64,000 bases of DNA from Trichosporon coremiiforme (Eukaryota > Basidiomycota > Tremellomycetes > Trichosporonales > Trichosporonaceae), in assembly GCA_039545355.1 (NCBI GenBank), contig BCJJ01000007.1, positions 372,001 to 436,000 on the forward strand, in the 5' to 3' direction. The notes under the pieces were generated by a model. The model had not been told where the DNA came from. It saw only the letters and a list, made by a program, of their open reading frames with translations, and made no database searches. The position numbers and the translations under genes are program-made. Numbering within the stretch: position 1 is the stretch's first letter; the number at the start of each line of letters is the position of its first letter. Shown here piece by piece: positions 35,280-46,303 of this stretch.

Positions 35280-36759
35280 TTAAGGACGGGGCTCGCGGGG
35301 CTGGCTCCACGAGACGTTGAGGATGAGCGAGTCGTATCCGTAACCGTTCATCTTCTGGAGCGCGAGCTCGGCGTCCGACTTGTTCTCGAACGAGACGAAA
35401 CCGAAGCCCTTGCTCTCCCTCGTCTCGCGATCCCTGACGACGTTGGCACGCGCAAGGCGGCCACGCGATGCAAACGGCTCGAACAGATTCCGGAGGTCCG
35501 AGTCGTCGGCGTCGAGCGAGAGCGAGGTGACACGGAGGGTGGGGAAGTCGTCGCGGGGTCGGAACATGCTCTCTCCCGGACCGCCACCACGCTGGCCGGG
35601 GGGAACGTAGCGTCCACCAACGGTAGCGCCGGCACCACGGGGAGCGAGGCCGGAGCCCATGGGCGCACCGGCCTCTCCGTCCTCGTCGAGGGCGGCGGCG
35701 GCAGAGTCGAGCTCGGCAAGCTGGTCTTTGTACGGACACTTGGCAGTGAAGTGTCCTCCCTTACAGAGACGACAGACGACGGCCTTGCCGGCCGGCTGCT
35801 TGGCGGCCTCGGCCTCGGCAGCCTCCGCGGCGGCAGCGTTCGCGGCAGCAGCCTTGTTAAGGGGCGCAATCTTGAAGTGCAGGTTCTCTCCGATGATCGT
35901 CGTCTGGCGGTCCGGTCCGGCGGGCTTGCCCTTGTCGTCACCGAACTTGGCCCAGTGCTTGCGCTCGGCAACCGTGTGCGAAACAACCTGCGTCTGCAGC
36001 TTGCGGCGCACTCGCCGCGTCGTCTTCACCTTCTTGCCGGCATCGTTCAACTTCCAGCTGACAATCGTCGTGATTCCGTCCGCACCGAGCGTCTCAGTCG
36101 TAGGGGGGAGCTCAACTGAATGTTAGTTTACTGCACACGCAGAATTGGCAAGGGGATTGATGATGGAGCTGAGTGATCGCAGCCACCTGAGACATCTGAA
36201 GACGTGACGGGGGAAGGCGAGTCTCAGAGAGCGATGGAAGTCGGTGTGGGTGTACGTGTCGCTTCCTGTGGGATATTGCGGGTCGATGTTGCGTCATTTC
36301 GGAGCTGAGAACTGTGCCGCGGAGTTGGAGGCTACCAGTGCCACCTCCGAGGTCGATATTACTGCTTGTCGAATGCGGGGAAGATCTTGGACCAGCTTTC
36401 CATGTCTATCGTCCATTGTCAAGGCGCTCGGTCCCTGTAACCTCCCGCCAACGTCATTCAACCTTGCTGCATGTCGATTATCGCTCGCAATCGCATTCTC
36501 TCGAGAACTGGGTCTGTTTCGATCCTATTCAACTGAACGCTGCCGTTCTGTGCATGTCGAAAGCAGTGTTTGCCGCTGCCCCAGTATCCCAGAGTCCCAG
36601 ATGACAAATATTCGCGGTCACCATCTTCGCACATCGCCCGATCGCACGTAACTCAATACTCACACTCGTCCTCCTCGGCCCAGTCAGATTTTAACCTGCA
36701 CGTCAGCTCCTGCACTGGTAAAGACGCCAACGACGTAGCGGTACTCACGGCTTGCTCAT
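35280..36759 (-). CDS. TIF35: Translation initiation factor eIF3 subunit g (Tif35)
   Basis: Exons 36759-36749, 36695-36664 and 36115-35280 give 292 residues, normal for eIF3g. The large exon is unambiguous: LNDAGKKVKTTRRVRRKL, a zinc-knuckle-like CRLCKGGHFTAKCPYKD, and a C-terminal RRM with LRVTSLSLDADDSDLRNLF and ESKGFGFVSFENKSDAELAL. eIF3g is an RNA-binding subunit of eIF3 that supports scanning and re-initiation. The two first exons are tiny (11 and 32 nt) and encode MSKP then LKSDWAEEDE, which fits the family N-terminus. They were placed by splice signals and phase, so they are less certain than exon 3. The second intron is 548 nt, far longer than others here. The start is upstream of ATG4 in the same orientation. 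Confidence 0.88.
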
Positions 36760-37129
36760 GATGTGTATAGGTGGGTGTCAACGACTAATCTCGCGTCTTC
36801 GTCGGCCAGGCCACCGCCAGGCCACAACTCTTTTGTGCCCTAGACCCTCACTCAACGGTGGCAACGCTCCACGTGGCCGGCGTTTTCATGTGGCACCATT
36901 CGAGGCGTTTTCGAGACTGGTACATTCAGCACCTCCCATGCATCATGCAGCATGTACCCAGAGCGTTGGGGCGTAAATCCTCGCATACGAGAACAGTTAC
37001 AATCTAATACACAATGCGTACAACAATAAGAATAATTATTTATGCCTATAAAACCGTCTGAAAGCATGGTAAGATCGTCATGCGTTTGCGTGAGGGTTGC
37101 GTTGTAAAAATCAATCGGAGCCGATGCAG
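36760..37129. other. Spacer between ATG4 (3' end) and the eIF3g start
   Basis: The interval downstream of the ATG4 stop and upstream of eIF3g contains an A/T-rich patch (about 36995-37060, with repeated AATAA-like words) compatible with a polyadenylation region. No gene is supported. Confidence 0.4.
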
Positions 37130-40100
37130 TTAATGATGCGTGACTGGAGACAACTCTGGGACACTCTCGAGCTCTGTTCGGTCGAGGGCAACTCCCGCAG
37201 AGTTGCGAGTCGATTCCAGATCATCGTCGAAATCCTTATCGATGATGACTAAGGAATCCTCCTCCTCGTCGTCGCCGCCTTCATCTGAGTGGGCAGGCGG
37301 AGCTGCTGAGGACGAGGACGCGTCAGCCTGCGTGGCGACGGGGCGCAGAGTGGGAGAGAGCGGTCCCTCCGACTCCTCGTCCTTCAGCTCCGGCGAATCA
37401 CCTCGGGCTGTACTGGCGAGGTCCCGGACGGTCTCGTCCTTCGGGAAGTTGTAACTGCCCTGCGAGTCCGTCTGATTGTCAGCGACAAATGCCAAGACGA
37501 TCTCGCCAGCTCACCTTCTGATGGGTCTGTTTGGGTGTGGTGTCCAAATCCGCGTGCTGCATGATAACCGGCAGGGACTTAGATGGGACCCCGGCGGGTC
37601 CCTTGGAGCTCAGAGCCGTCAAGCTTCGCTTGCGGGGTGGTGGGATGATATGTTGTTGGGGGCTGTCGCCGTCGGCAGAGAGGCGCGGAAAAGCCCGCAG
37701 CGTCTGAGACGAAGGAAGGCGGGGAGGTAGCTCTGGCTGCTGCTGTTGCTGTTGCTGCTCAAACGACTCGTCGTCATCAAGCTGGATAGTCGCAATAGAT
37801 GGCAGTGGTCGAGAGCTGTGTTCCATCGGGGTCTCGACCGACCCAGAGTCGAAATCGTCGGAACTGTTGCTTGACAAGGCTCCAATGACATCGTGCGAAG
37901 CGTTCCCCCCGCGTGAAGAAGTAGTCGATGTTGAGAAAGTGTGCGAATGTTGGGAGTGTTGTGAGTGTCGGTCGCTGTATCGAGGTACGACCGTGGCATT
38001 TGACACGTATCGATGGCCCATCCTTCCAAACTCCATGTCCCCGTCGTCCTCGAAGTCATCGTCATTGAAGTCTCCATCACTGTCGGGGTCGGGCTCGGAC
38101 ACGCTCTCTAAGCCGGACTCAGCATCGCTCCATATGGGAGGCTCGTCCTGAACATTAAAGAACTTGTGAGGAAGGCGGGACACTCGCTCGCAAAAGTCTT
38201 CGAATTCAGCCTCATTAGTGCACAAGAAGCCCAAAAGCATGGACGGGTCCAGGCCAGAGAGTGGAAGCTTCTTGACCCTGTCGCAATGGAATGTCTTCAG
38301 AGCCGTCTCCGAGTACGCTGAGGCATACCACGAGGTTTGGGGGTCGACAGGGAGGGCGCTTGCCGCACGCGAAGGCGAAGATTGGATGGAACTGTCAGTC
38401 GAGGAGTAGCGAGCGTGAGTGGCCGGGGAGGCGAAGGGCGACTGTTGTGGGGAACCATGAGGAGCACTCAGTGTCGGAGTCGTCGGCTCATCCAGGTCTC
38501 TGCTTTCGCGAGGCGGGGGAGTGCTCGGTACCCGCAGGGGCTGGGAAGGGTTGAAGCGCCGGTCACGGCGTAACGGGTGGCGAGTTTCGAAGCGGGACTC
38601 ATGGTCTACGTTGACAACGTCCACGCGAGGTCGCGGCAGGGACGATTCCCCTCCGTGAACATCGTCCGAGAGAGAGTCGACATCGTCCCCCCGCTCCTCC
38701 TCCTCCTCACGCTCCTCGAATATGTCCGCACTGACCTCACTATGGGGTGCTGATGTACACGGTGTGCGCTGGGCAGATCTCGGCAACTGAGGCGGAGGCA
38801 GCCCCACGGGCGTGGGTGGCACCCGCAGCGGAACAGCTGGACGAGTGAAATGAGGGTCGAGGTAGAACAACGAGTTTGCCTGGGACGCAACGAAGTAATA
38901 AGACGACGAGGGTCGGCCGCCAGCGATACCGACAGATTGTGGCCAGGTGAATAACGCCTGTGGGTCAGATTTCATCACATTTGATGTGAGCTCACCTTGA
39001 TATCGTCGTAGTACATAGGGTTTACCCCGTCCAATCCCAGGCGCGTAGGAATAACGATGAGCACCGCCTTACCGCCCCAGCTCATGCGGTGGTAAGAGTT
39101 GGGTCGAGAGGGCTTAGCTCCAGCTGTCCAATCCGTCGGTAAATTGGAGGCTTGATAGACTTCAGACCGGAAGACACTCCCATCGGCGGCAGATACGACC
39201 GACAGCCCACACGGCGGGAAAGAGTTGGCCAAGGTTTTCAGAGCGCCGGCGGCAGTGCTAGGGCCAAACCACTCCCCAACCTCCTTACCCAGCTCTTTGC
39301 CGATAAGGGCAAAGCGATGGACACTGAAGGGGCAAAGGGGTGAGGGGTCGTCCATGAACCACGAAAGAACTCGCACATATGTTGAGTAAGCCTCGAGCTC
39401 GGCGAGCTCAAGTGGGCTGCGGGGATGCACACTCGGCTTCTGAGCCGGTACACGCCACCCTCTACCCAAGTGGAGATGGATCAGGGCATTGGCGAGCATG
39501 CTCTGCCCGGTGCGCAGCATACAGCCCCATCCAGCGTCGCTGGTCAATCCGCGCTCTCCTCCCTTAACCCAACCCCAGGCCCCGGCCCCGCCGGATTGAC
39601 GAGACGGCATCATCGTTTGGGAATGACTTAGCCCGTCGTTCTGAGCGAAAGCACCAAAGTACGCCTCGGCGTTGGGAATGAGCTGGTCATGGGGCATTGA
39701 CAGAATGGGCGCGTATTGTTCGCGGTAGGTACACCACACGCGGGACTTGAAGTCGTCATAGACTGTTCATGTCAGCGATCGAAGTGTCAGGTAGACCTAC
39801 AGTGGTCCGGCCACGTGAGTACCTCCTTGGGTCGATCCTTCTTTAACCTCGATACGCCAGGGTCGGATGGAGGTGTTGCCGGCGCGTTCGCCTGAGCTCC
39901 AATGTTCATGCTCGAGCCAAAGATGTTGCCAAGGCCCCTAGCCTGTGGTGGTGTGGATTGAACATTCTCCTTCCCCTTGATAGTCCGCTGACCAACGCGC
40001 GGTGGGGTTGCCAACACTTCGCTCTCTGGTATCGGCGTGTCCTCAAGCCGCGGGGTCCAACCAGGGTGTCCGACACCCATCACCCACATAGTGTCCTGAC

Positions 40101-41205
40101 AGTGGTCGGGTTGGGCGTCTGAATCGAGTAGATAGCGCATACCACTAGCTGCCTTGTTGCGGGCTGCGCTGAATATCGAAGCAGCGATAGATTGGGGGCG
40201 TCGTAAGGGTGAAGAAGTGGTGACCTGCTGCGGTTGAGATGGCGTTCCTTGCTCGGCATAGGGTGCTGGAGCTGGGGCAGGAGCAGGAGAAGCCGCAGCA
40301 GCGTCGGGGCCATTGCTAGTGGGCATGATGTTTGTGAGCCAAGACGACATTCGGCTGGAGACGGTGTCGGCTCTTTGAAGAGTGGAACCGTTAGATACTC
40401 GAATGGTGCCCCCTCCTGTAGAGTTATGGAATTGGGCGCTATCGCGGTGGCGCAAACCTTGCGGCGTTGTCTGTGGCGCGGTGGGCTCAGAGTGTTCTGA
40501 GGGAGGTTTGGAGTGCGAATGATACGATACCGACGAGGATCGACGAAGGGTGAAAGTCGTGCTGGGATGCCAAGATGAGGGCTGATGCGTCTCAGGTGAG
40601 GCGCGAGGGGAACTGTTGGTGCTGGCTCGCGACAGGCTCCAATGCTTGTTCCGCGAAGAGCCCGTTTCTGAAGCTGTGGAGGAGAACGAGCTCTGTCGTC
40701 CAGACTGTTGATGATGCCTGATCACCGCTGCGTCGTCCTCAGAGTGGTGCTTGTGCGAGCCGTTGGATGTACGTTGGAACAATCTTGAAGTTTTCTTCGC
40801 TAATGTGCGGCTCTTAGACAGCCGCTTCTCGGGCTGGTGCTCAGTCGCAGCTGCGGAGGATAGGTGTGTAGACGCCGAAGATTGTGTGGATGCCGACGTT
40901 TGTGCATCATCGGCTGGGAGAAGCTCGGCCGAGCGAGAAAGAGTGCTGGCTTCTCGACCAACTGATACAGTGGCGATCACATGGCCGTTTCGGGACTCGC
41001 CCTCCACGAGCCACTCATCGTTGTCACCCACAGGCGGCGTAGGAGGGATAGGATCTGGGGTGGGTGTTGACCTCTTGCGGAACAGGCCGAGTTTCTCCTT
41101 CTTCCTGCTGCGCGTCCCGGCCTCTTGATAGGATGAGGGGGGCATGGAGGGTGGATGAGGGGGAGGGGCGAGCTGCGCCGGCCCGTCGTGCGGCGAGTCG
41201 GGCAT
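37130..41205 (-). CDS. ATG4: Atg4 cysteine protease with very long tails
   Basis: Exons 41205-39801, 39762-38996, 38957-37515 and 37471-37130 give 1,318 residues. The C54 peptidase core spans about 465-780. Catalytic Cys549 lies in [18 protein letters not shown]; Asp758 and His760 lie in LDPHFTRP; the upstream [17 protein letters not shown] is the family's opening block. Atg4 cleaves the Atg8 C-terminus before lipidation and later removes Atg8 from phosphatidylethanolamine. The roughly 465-residue N-terminal extension is Ser/Pro-rich and basic. The roughly 540-residue C-terminal tail is disordered and acidic. Ascomycete and animal Atg4 are usually 350-550 residues; long forms are familiar from Cryptococcus-type yeasts. 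An upstream TTG-initiated frame extension to 41262 was rejected in favour of ATG 41205. Confidence 0.92.
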
Positions 41206-41944
41206 GCTGACCAAGTTAGCGAACGAGACGTTCAGGATCAAGGGAGGAGGGGTGGCAAACAAGTCATGTTCCGCACATGAGCGTGACGCGACTGACTACG
41301 TACCTTCGCTTGTCGCAACCACAGCCTACTGGCCGATTAGAAAGGAGTGTGGGTTGAGTTTGGGTAGATGGGAGGCGATGGATGCGATGCTGGCAGACGC
41401 GTGAGCAACGACGTAACGTCTAGCGTTTGCTGAGGGCGGAATTGGGCCCGCTGAGTGGGAATGAGAACGAAAGGGCGGGACCGAATTGAGAGTCAAAATA
41501 AGGGTGTTGGAGGGGCAGCAGATTGCGCTGCCGTTCGCCTCTCCGTCGTGGGGGAGTGGATGATGGTGTAGGCGGTCGGCAGAGAAGAGCGGTGGTGAGG
41601 TGTGAGTGAGTGACAGAGGCAAGAGCGTGCGTCCGAGCGACGACGGCGGCGGCGTGAGGTCTCCCAGGGTGTGTCAGGTCACCAATCGTCACTGCCCTTA
41701 AGTAGCTGGGGAGCCCTGAGCCACGTTCGAATCTCCCCGGGGCCGCCAGTTCATCGGTGCGCATCCCACGCACTTTTGCTTGCAATCCAGCTTGGCCAGG
41801 GTGGCCCAGGGAATAGCGACAGAGAAACACGCTCGCGTGGTCGGGCTTTGCGGGGACCGACGGTGATGACGTCGCATCCTTGATCCTGCAACTTGTCATC
41901 CGTCCGTTAACCTGCAACTTGCTTCAGTCACAGCAACCTTAACT
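41206..41944. other. Divergent promoter between ATG4 and the GH128 gene
   Basis: The region contains ATGs on both strands and only shadow-like short frames. The part near 41420-41640 is purine-rich on + (pyrimidine-rich for ATG4 transcription). No gene is supported. Confidence 0.45.
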
Positions 41945-43191
41945 ATGCCGCACAAAGTGAGCCCAGTTGTTTCTCCCGGTGCATCTCACTCCTAACCCGG
42001 CCACGAGCCCGTGTGTCCCAGCGCCAACGGCTGCTCGTCCAACGTGGGCAGTCCCATTGCACCTCACCTCATTGACCGCACTCCCCTTCGGAGTCTTTCG
42101 CTAACCGGCAGGGAGGCATCAGCTGGCCCATTCAGGAGGAAACCTCCGACCCAGTCGCACACTTCTTCCAGCCCGGATCGGTAAAGCTCGAGTCACCTGT
42201 GCACCCGGTATCGCTCACACTTTCTAGAAATTGTCATGGCACTACAACTGGAACAAGAACTGGGATAAGCTCCTGCCTGGCACAACACCGGGGTTGACCA
42301 TCAACGCTGAATTCGTGCCCATGATGTATGTCACATTCATCGTTGGGCGCCGTTCAGCAACTCTAGACTGGGTGCCCCAGCTTCTAACGGACTGTCGTAC
42401 TGACGCTAGCTTTGCACCTGGGTACCTCGACAACGAGTTTCATCTGCAAGATGGTTGGAGGTTGCTGCTGGGATACAACGAGCCCGGTAGGTCCTCCAAC
42501 GCTTTGTGTCGGTACCTGACAGCAACCAGATCATGTGGACCCCAACGTCGCGGTTCGTACGACACCAGAGGAAGCAGCGAGAGCGTACGTACATGGGTCT
42601 ATGTGCGGCTGACAGCGGAGGTGGGTTGATCTCGCCAAGCTGCGGACGCCGGGAACTAGACTTGCGTCGCCTGCGATCTCACATGACATCTCCTGGCTAC
42701 AGGTGAGCGTTAACATTCGCCTTCCTACTAATGCTCAGAAATGGTTCTCTCTGATCCCCCCTGAGACCAAGCCGGACGTACTCGCGATTCACGTCTACAC
42801 CACGACATTTGAATTGTTCCGCCAGAAGGTTGAGGAGTATTACAGGCTGTTTGGTCTCCCGATAATCGTCACTGAGTTTGCGATGACTAGCTTCGACCCC
42901 AACGTCCCTCCTCCAGCCAGCCAGCAACAGGTTCACGACTTCATGGGACAAACAACTGCTTGGCTGGACGCAACCCCTTGGATCGAGTATGCTGGGATGA
43001 GTGCGGATAGCTGACAGCAGGCGCTTCGCCTGGTTTGGAGCAGTCCGCAATGGATGGAATCTGCACGGCGTCCACCCTTTCAATCGACTCATGGACGAAG
43101 CTGGCAACCTCACTCCTCTGTGGGTTTCTGAAACTCTCACGTGTCACTGACGAGAAGGGGCCAGCAGTATGTCTCTGGTGGCCATGCCTGA
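41945..43191 (+). CDS. GH128 beta-1,3-glucanase-like protein (Asl1 family)
   Basis: Nine small exons join in frame to 257 residues: 41945-41956, 42112-42180, 42228-42325, 42410-42486, 42530-42584, 42621-42702, 42739-42986, 43021-43119 and 43158-43191. The TIM-barrel glycoside hydrolase family 128 signature is clear: GGISWPIQEE, LSWHYNWNKNWD, FVPMIFAPG, LLLGYNEPD with the proposed acid/base Glu84, WVDLAKLRTPGTRLASPA, DVLAIHVYTT, LPIIVTEFA with the nucleophile Glu177, and the ending LTPLGQQYV. GH128 enzymes hydrolyse beta-1,3-glucan; S. pombe Asl1 is the namesake of the Pfam family. No signal peptide is present at the chosen start. The 12-nt first exon is the weakest part, so a different first exon encoding a secretion signal is possible. 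Confidence 0.85.
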
Positions 43192-43323
43192 GCTGTTTGG
43201 AGAGGACGAGAGGGCGCATAGCCCGGTTCGCGCCCTCGGAACACTCTGTAGCTCGCCTGTTCACACACACATCGACAACTTCAACTTGCATTTCGCCATC
43301 ATCCACGTCAACACTTAACCACG

Positions 43324-43696
43324 ATGCCGCGCGCACCCAACCATTCCCCTCCGCCCGTGCAGAAGCCCTGCTCGCGTATGTCTTCGACTACCCTCAGATT
43401 GGAGGAGGGCGAGATCCTCCTTGATATCAAGCCCAACACCAAGGCCAAGAAGTCCGCTGGTGGCAAATCTAAGGGGCGTCCCTGGACGGCTGCTGAGCTC
43501 CTCGCCTTGTTCGACATCGTCGGCATCCCTTCCCCCAACGCAAAGGTCTTTGAAGGACGCATCGAGGGCCGCTCCGGGTACCAATGCCAGCAGACCTGGC
43601 GGTGAGCTTCGAACTCGCGTGCTATAGCTGACATGCAGCAACACTGTTCTCCCTTACCTTCGCAAGGCTCTGCAGGAGAAGCCAGGCCTTAAGTGA
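43324..43696 (+). CDS. Small Myb/SANT-like protein, family member 1
   Basis: Exons 43324-43601 and 43639-43696 give 111 residues. A Lys-rich stretch precedes one Myb/SANT-like three-helix domain (RPWTAAELLALFDIVG, RIEGRSGYQCQQTWRN) and a short basic tail ending KALQEKPGLK. The domain has the spaced Trp residues and the GRS-x2-QC-x3-W third helix of Myb/SANT domains. A phase-2 intron falls exactly after the last Trp codon, as in the other members at 43746-46303. One domain and no other module suggest a small DNA- or chromatin-binding protein. I cannot assign a function. Confidence 0.75.
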
Positions 43697-43745
43697 CACT
43701 TTGATCTCGTCCCGACGACTGGAGACCATCGCCATGCATGTACAT

Positions 43746-44114
43746 CTACGACTTCTTCCCCTTCTCCGCGACACACTTGCGGGGGAATGGCTCGAGCGTC
43801 GCCCTGGGTTCAGCCCACGGTAACAAACTACTCACCTCCATGCACTGAGGCACTGATGTCCGGAACGGCCGTTCACTTTCCCCTCAAGTGCTTTCGCCGT
43901 CTTGCCGCTGGTCATCGCTGTGAACAGGTGGTCGAGGTCCTCAGCCGTCCATACTTTGGGTCGCGAGAGCGTTTCGCGGGACGCTGGTGCGCATCCTCGG
44001 GAACAGGCTTCTCGGCTTCGTCTTCGGACTTCACGGATACACTGGAAGCGTCGTCCTCGACCTTGAAGGGGTCGGCTCCAGCTCGTCACGCTCGACAGTG
44101 GTGCGTTTAGGCAT
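43746..44114 (-). CDS. Small Myb/SANT-like protein, family member 2 (frame uncertain)
   Basis: The domain exon (ending 43836) and the last exon (43803-43746) are clear: VWTAEDLDHLFTAMTSGKT, GRSGHQCLSAWR, then ATLEPFPRKCVAEKGKKS, joined across a 32-nt intron. Upstream, the ATG at 44114 starts MPKRTT. The following acidic segment (SVSVKSEDEAEKPVPEDA) has strong coding-type third positions but lies in another frame from the domain. One frame change falls near 44070-44100, where a 35-nt weak intron could explain it. Another falls near 43952-43980, where only an implausible 29-nt intron would. A one-base indel is the simpler reading, so this copy may be a pseudogene or contain a sequence error. 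Confidence 0.5.
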
Positions 44115-44373
44115 GGATGAGTTGATGAGAGCGGCAGATGAGCGGGAGCTCTTATGATGTGAGCATCAGTTGACTGGGCGAGTGTGCAGAGCACACTAGG
44201 GCGCAACAGGCGCGAGTCCGATGCCCTGGCCCACGGCCCAGAAGATCCAGACAAGAGTGCGGCAAATCCTTTCCCCATCCCCTTGCGTCTCTTAAACTTG
44301 CCGTCATCGATCACTACGATACTGACACGCCGCAAGAGCCAGCCCAGCCTTTCGCCTGCGCCCGAGCGGCCGT

Positions 44374-44803
44374 CCGCCTGCGCCCAAGCACGACGAGCTG
44401 GATGACTCCAATTCCGACCTGACCGACCTCGACATCAAGTCCGTCTCTGACCTGACCCCCAAGCCCCCTCCCAAACCAGTGAAGGGCAAGCGCAAGACAA
44501 CCCCTTCCTCCAAGGCCACCTCCTCTGGTAAAGCCCAGTCGCATTGTAGCCGGCCAGCTGACAGTAGCTAAGCGCAAGCGCAGGAACCTGTGGACACCGA
44601 CCGAGCGCGTGCAACTGCTGGAAGCCATGCTCGCGCAGAAGAAGGGCGCCGACCTCGAGACTGCCGTCCCCAGCCGCACAGTCCACCAGTGCAAGATAAC
44701 GTGGACGTGAGCTTTTCGTCGTGTCCAATTAGCTGACGCCAGAAACACTCTCAAGCCCTTCCTCGTCCGCTGCATCGAGAACGGAGGGCATGCCGGGAAG
44801 TAG
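44374..44803 (+). pseudogene. Myb/SANT-like family member 3, unresolved or decayed 5' end
   Basis: Exons 44374-44527, 44568-44706 and 44743-44803 encode an acidic N-terminal part (HDELDDSNSDLTDLDIKSV), a basic linker (KRKRRNLW), the domain (LWTPTERVQLLEAMLAQKKG, SRTVHQCKITW) and the tail NTLKPFLVRCIENGGHAGK. Upstream of 44374 the coding-like sequence continues in a different frame (LTRRKSQPSLSPAPERPS, about 44322-44373). Where a start might be expected there is ATA (44319-44321) rather than ATG. Either the first exon is elsewhere and I have missed it, or a frameshift and start loss have inactivated this copy. Its closest relative here appears to be member 4 (shared KKGADLE). Confidence 0.55.
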
Positions 44804-44938
44804 TGTATTCAGACATGACGCAGGCGCATGGGGTCCTGTCGGTCCAGTCAACCGCCGCGCGGCTTAATACACACTCACCCTCCAGCGGACACGCGTTCCT
44901 CACACTTCTTATTCCACTACTCACCAGCGACAGACACC

Positions 44939-45351
44939 ATGTCAGACGAGACCATCACTCCGGATAACCTTCACATCATCGACACTCTGTTCAAGGACGA
45001 GATCGAGTCTGACCAAGACGAATACAAGCCCAGCACTAAGAAGGCTAAGCGCAGTTCGTCTCGTGAGCTAGATTGCTGGCGGGTAGAGAGCTGATGAACA
45101 GAGACCGGTGGCAAGCGCAAGCGTGCAAGTGCCAAGGGCGTCGCTTGGACTCCTGAAGAGCGCGTCAAGCTCTTCGAAGCCATGCTCGCCGGCAAGAAGG
45201 GAGCTGATCTCGAGGCTGCACTCCCTGGTCGCTCGGCGCATCAGTGCCAGACCACCTGGGCGTGAGTTGGTGCCATTCCAAAACTGACAGCAGCAACACG
45301 GTCAGGCCCCTGATTGTCCGTGGCCTTCGCGAGGGCAAGGGCGCGAAGTAG
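44939..45351 (+). CDS. Small Myb/SANT-like protein, family member 4
   Basis: Exons 44939-45062, 45102-45261 and 45294-45351 give 113 residues. The N-terminus is acidic (SDETITPDN, KDEIESDQDEY), followed by a basic NLS-like linker (GGKRKRASAKG). The Myb/SANT-like domain reads VAWTPEERVKLFEAMLAGKK and LPGRSAHQCQTTWANT, and the tail is basic. The phase-2 intron after the final Trp codon is shared with its neighbours. ATG 44939 has the strong context CACC. The protein is probably nuclear, but no function is known to me. Confidence 0.75.
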
Positions 45352-45870
45352 CAGGTATGGAGGTGAAATCGAAGGACTAGCGGACAAGCTGTAGTCACCT
45401 GATGCACGCCATCACCGTCCCTGGCGAGCGCATACAGGTGCTGCCGTGCTGCCGGACAAGTCAGCAGTGGAAAGCGGGTGTACCTTGTCAGCCGAAGGAC
45501 ACTGTCAACTGCATGCCCGGGCGCAGGTGTCAAAGACGGGGGCAGGTCTAGAAGTGTGCGTGCCGAAAGCTGTAGGCACACAAACCCCCGTTCATTGTGG
45601 TCAGGTGCTCCTACTGGGCTGCTTCGACGAGAGTTGATCTCCGTTGCGTTTACCCACCTCTTCACTGATCGCGATCATCGGACCTAGCGAGTATGTCGAC
45701 CCTTTCTGTCAGGTCCGAGTCTCCGGACCTTTCGATCAAGTCCGAATCCCCTTCTCCATCGTATAGGGAGGCCAGCATGTGGTGGGCAACCATTGTAGGC
45801 CAGAAGTGCATGCACCGCTGGAGCGATGTACCGCAATCTGCGTGTTAGCTGCGAGAATACAGCCCACAAC
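45352..45870. other. Spacer between Myb/SANT-like members 4 and 5
   Basis: This is a tail-to-tail interval of about 520 bp. Short frames on both strands lack domain similarity, and no additional family copy is recognisable. Confidence 0.45.
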
Positions 45871-46303
45871 TCACGACCTCCTGGGCCCCTTCGCACGCTC
45901 GTGGAGACACCTGATGAGGTATGGCCGCATGCTCTTGCTGATCGTCAGCGGTGACTCCTCGGGCAACTAACACCCAAAGATTGTGTGCCTGCTTCGCGAT
46001 GCGGTCGGGGACGACGATATCCTTCCCGCGCTTGCCCTTCATGCACTGATTGAAGAGGTTGTCAAGCTCCTCGCCGGTCCAGGCGGTGATGGTGCGCTTG
46101 TGTGGCGAATCGGGGTCGCCTTGCCGCTTGCGCTTGTGCAGGGCAGGCTTGATGTCGTCGGTAGAAGGTTTGTCCTCCGAGCTGGAGCTCGCGCTGGCGT
46201 CCGGCAGTCCTTCCTGTGTTGCTTCGGGTCAAGCTCGCTGAGAGACATGGTGTGGATGAGGATGTGTCACGAGGGGATTCGAGTCCGTTGAGGGCGCTGA
46301 CAT
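45871..46303 (-). CDS. Small Myb/SANT-like protein, family member 5
   Basis: Exons 46303-46271, 46213-45972 and 45937-45871 give 113 residues, identical in length to member 4. Exon 1 encodes MSAPSTDSNPL. The middle exon encodes an acidic Ser-rich part (DASASSSSEDKPSTDD), a basic linker (ALHKRKRQ) and the domain (TAWTGEELDNLFNQCMKGKR, IAKQAHNLW). The last exon encodes SMRPYLIRCLHERAKGPRRS. A nearer ATG at 46248 is out of frame with the domain; it falls inside the proposed 57-nt first intron. The domain is more diverged than the others (no GRS-x2-QC motif), but intron phase and tail pattern are conserved. Confidence 0.65.

Noticed and set aside
46193..46248. ATG at 46248 as the start of Myb/SANT-like member 5
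   Set aside because: It is out of frame with the domain; treating it as part of a 57-nt intron gives a clean 113-residue protein matching member 4 in length.
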